Shown here: in pieces, positions 63,489 through 64,000 of the stretch
How positions within the stretch are numbered: the stretch's first letter is position 1
Layout: each line of letters opens with the position of its first letter
DNA from: Batillaria attramentaria
Lineage: Eukaryota > Mollusca > Gastropoda > Batillariidae
Assembly (NCBI GenBank): GCA_018292915.2
Contig: JACVVK020000225.1
Coordinates: 424,001-488,000 of the forward strand
Reading direction: 5' to 3'
Length of the DNA stretch: 64,000 nucleotides
The notes under the pieces: model-generated
Databases searched by the model: none
The model's input: only the letters and a program-made list of their open reading frames with translations
Told to the model about the DNA's origin: nothing
Position numbers and translations under genes: made by a program

Positions 63489-64000
63489 ACCGTAACAGTT
63501 TCAGACTTAAGTCACCGAGTCTGTATTCAACAACTTGCACGTACACATTATCTGAAAACTGAATCAGTAATGTACCTCAACCCCCCCCCCCAAAAAAAAA
63601 AATAAAAAAAAATCAGTCAAACAACTGAACAAAAAAAAACAAAAAAAAACCCAGCAACAGCAAGTGTACTGATCTGGTCTCTATCGAGTCACTAATACTC
63701 GATGGTATGGTCGTCATCAGGCATGATCAGCATTTACTCAATGATGGGAAAACTTGAAATCAATGACTGACCTAATCACTTGATCTAGTAATAAATTATT
63801 TAGAGAAACCTGGCACACTCAATCAATTCATCATCAGTTGAGAAACATTAAAATTCAAAATTCGTGTATTGCACATTGATCCTAATCAGTCAGTTTTCCA
63901 CAAATCAGTGGGCCCCCTGGGCATCAGTACATCAGTTAAAGGTGCATGTGCCACACTAGTCAACTCAAGCTCAAAGATTTACACCTGGGTTACAGAAGCA

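Overview
This is intron-rich animal nuclear DNA. Every host gene is split by GT-AG introns, and between the exons lie dispersed LINE, SINE and DNA-transposon copies, long (CA)n/(TG)n tracts and long poly-G/poly-C runs. The proteins are bilaterian housekeeping and neural proteins with clear human counterparts but moderate divergence. Together with the repeat style, this suggests a lophotrochozoan, perhaps a gastropod mollusc; that taxonomic guess is inference.

Layout. 1-15557 (+): last 23 coding exons of USP34 (giant ubiquitin protease; only the region C-terminal to the catalytic domain is here). 19854-23526 (-): complete AHSA1 (Hsp90 co-chaperone), tail-to-tail with USP34. 24462-27234 (-): DMAC2L/ATP5S (mitochondrial factor B). 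27382-30791 (+): its paralogue DMAC2 (complex I assembly), head-to-head with DMAC2L across a 147-bp gap between start codons. 32216-43804 (-): PRPF39 (U1 snRNP splicing factor), with an apparent one-base frameshift in exon 2 and a candidate mini-gene in an intron. 44104-46124 (+): TMEM179, head-to-head with PRPF39. 54337-60101 (-): CCDC85 (coiled-coil adherens-junction protein), convergent with TMEM179; both appear to have about 4 kb 3'UTRs meeting near 50.3-50.5 kb. The last 500 bases may be the 3'UTR of an off-window minus-strand gene.

The genes do not form a pathway. Two points stand out in their arrangement. The two paralogous mitochondrial LRR genes form an inverted pair with matching intron phases. 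Nearly all the genes have human orthologues on 14q or 2p15-16, which looks like a preserved ancestral linkage block.

The non-coding sequence is a rich collection of mobile elements: L2-like and RTE-like LINE 3' ends, two tRNA-derived SINE families, three TTAA-flanked (piggyBac-type) MITE families including two perfect 92-bp palindromes, a MULE-like MITE, hAT-like MITEs, and two internally deleted elements with TAA duplications and PIF/Harbinger features that keep an apparent promoter and start codon. No CRISPR, operon or prokaryotic feature is present.
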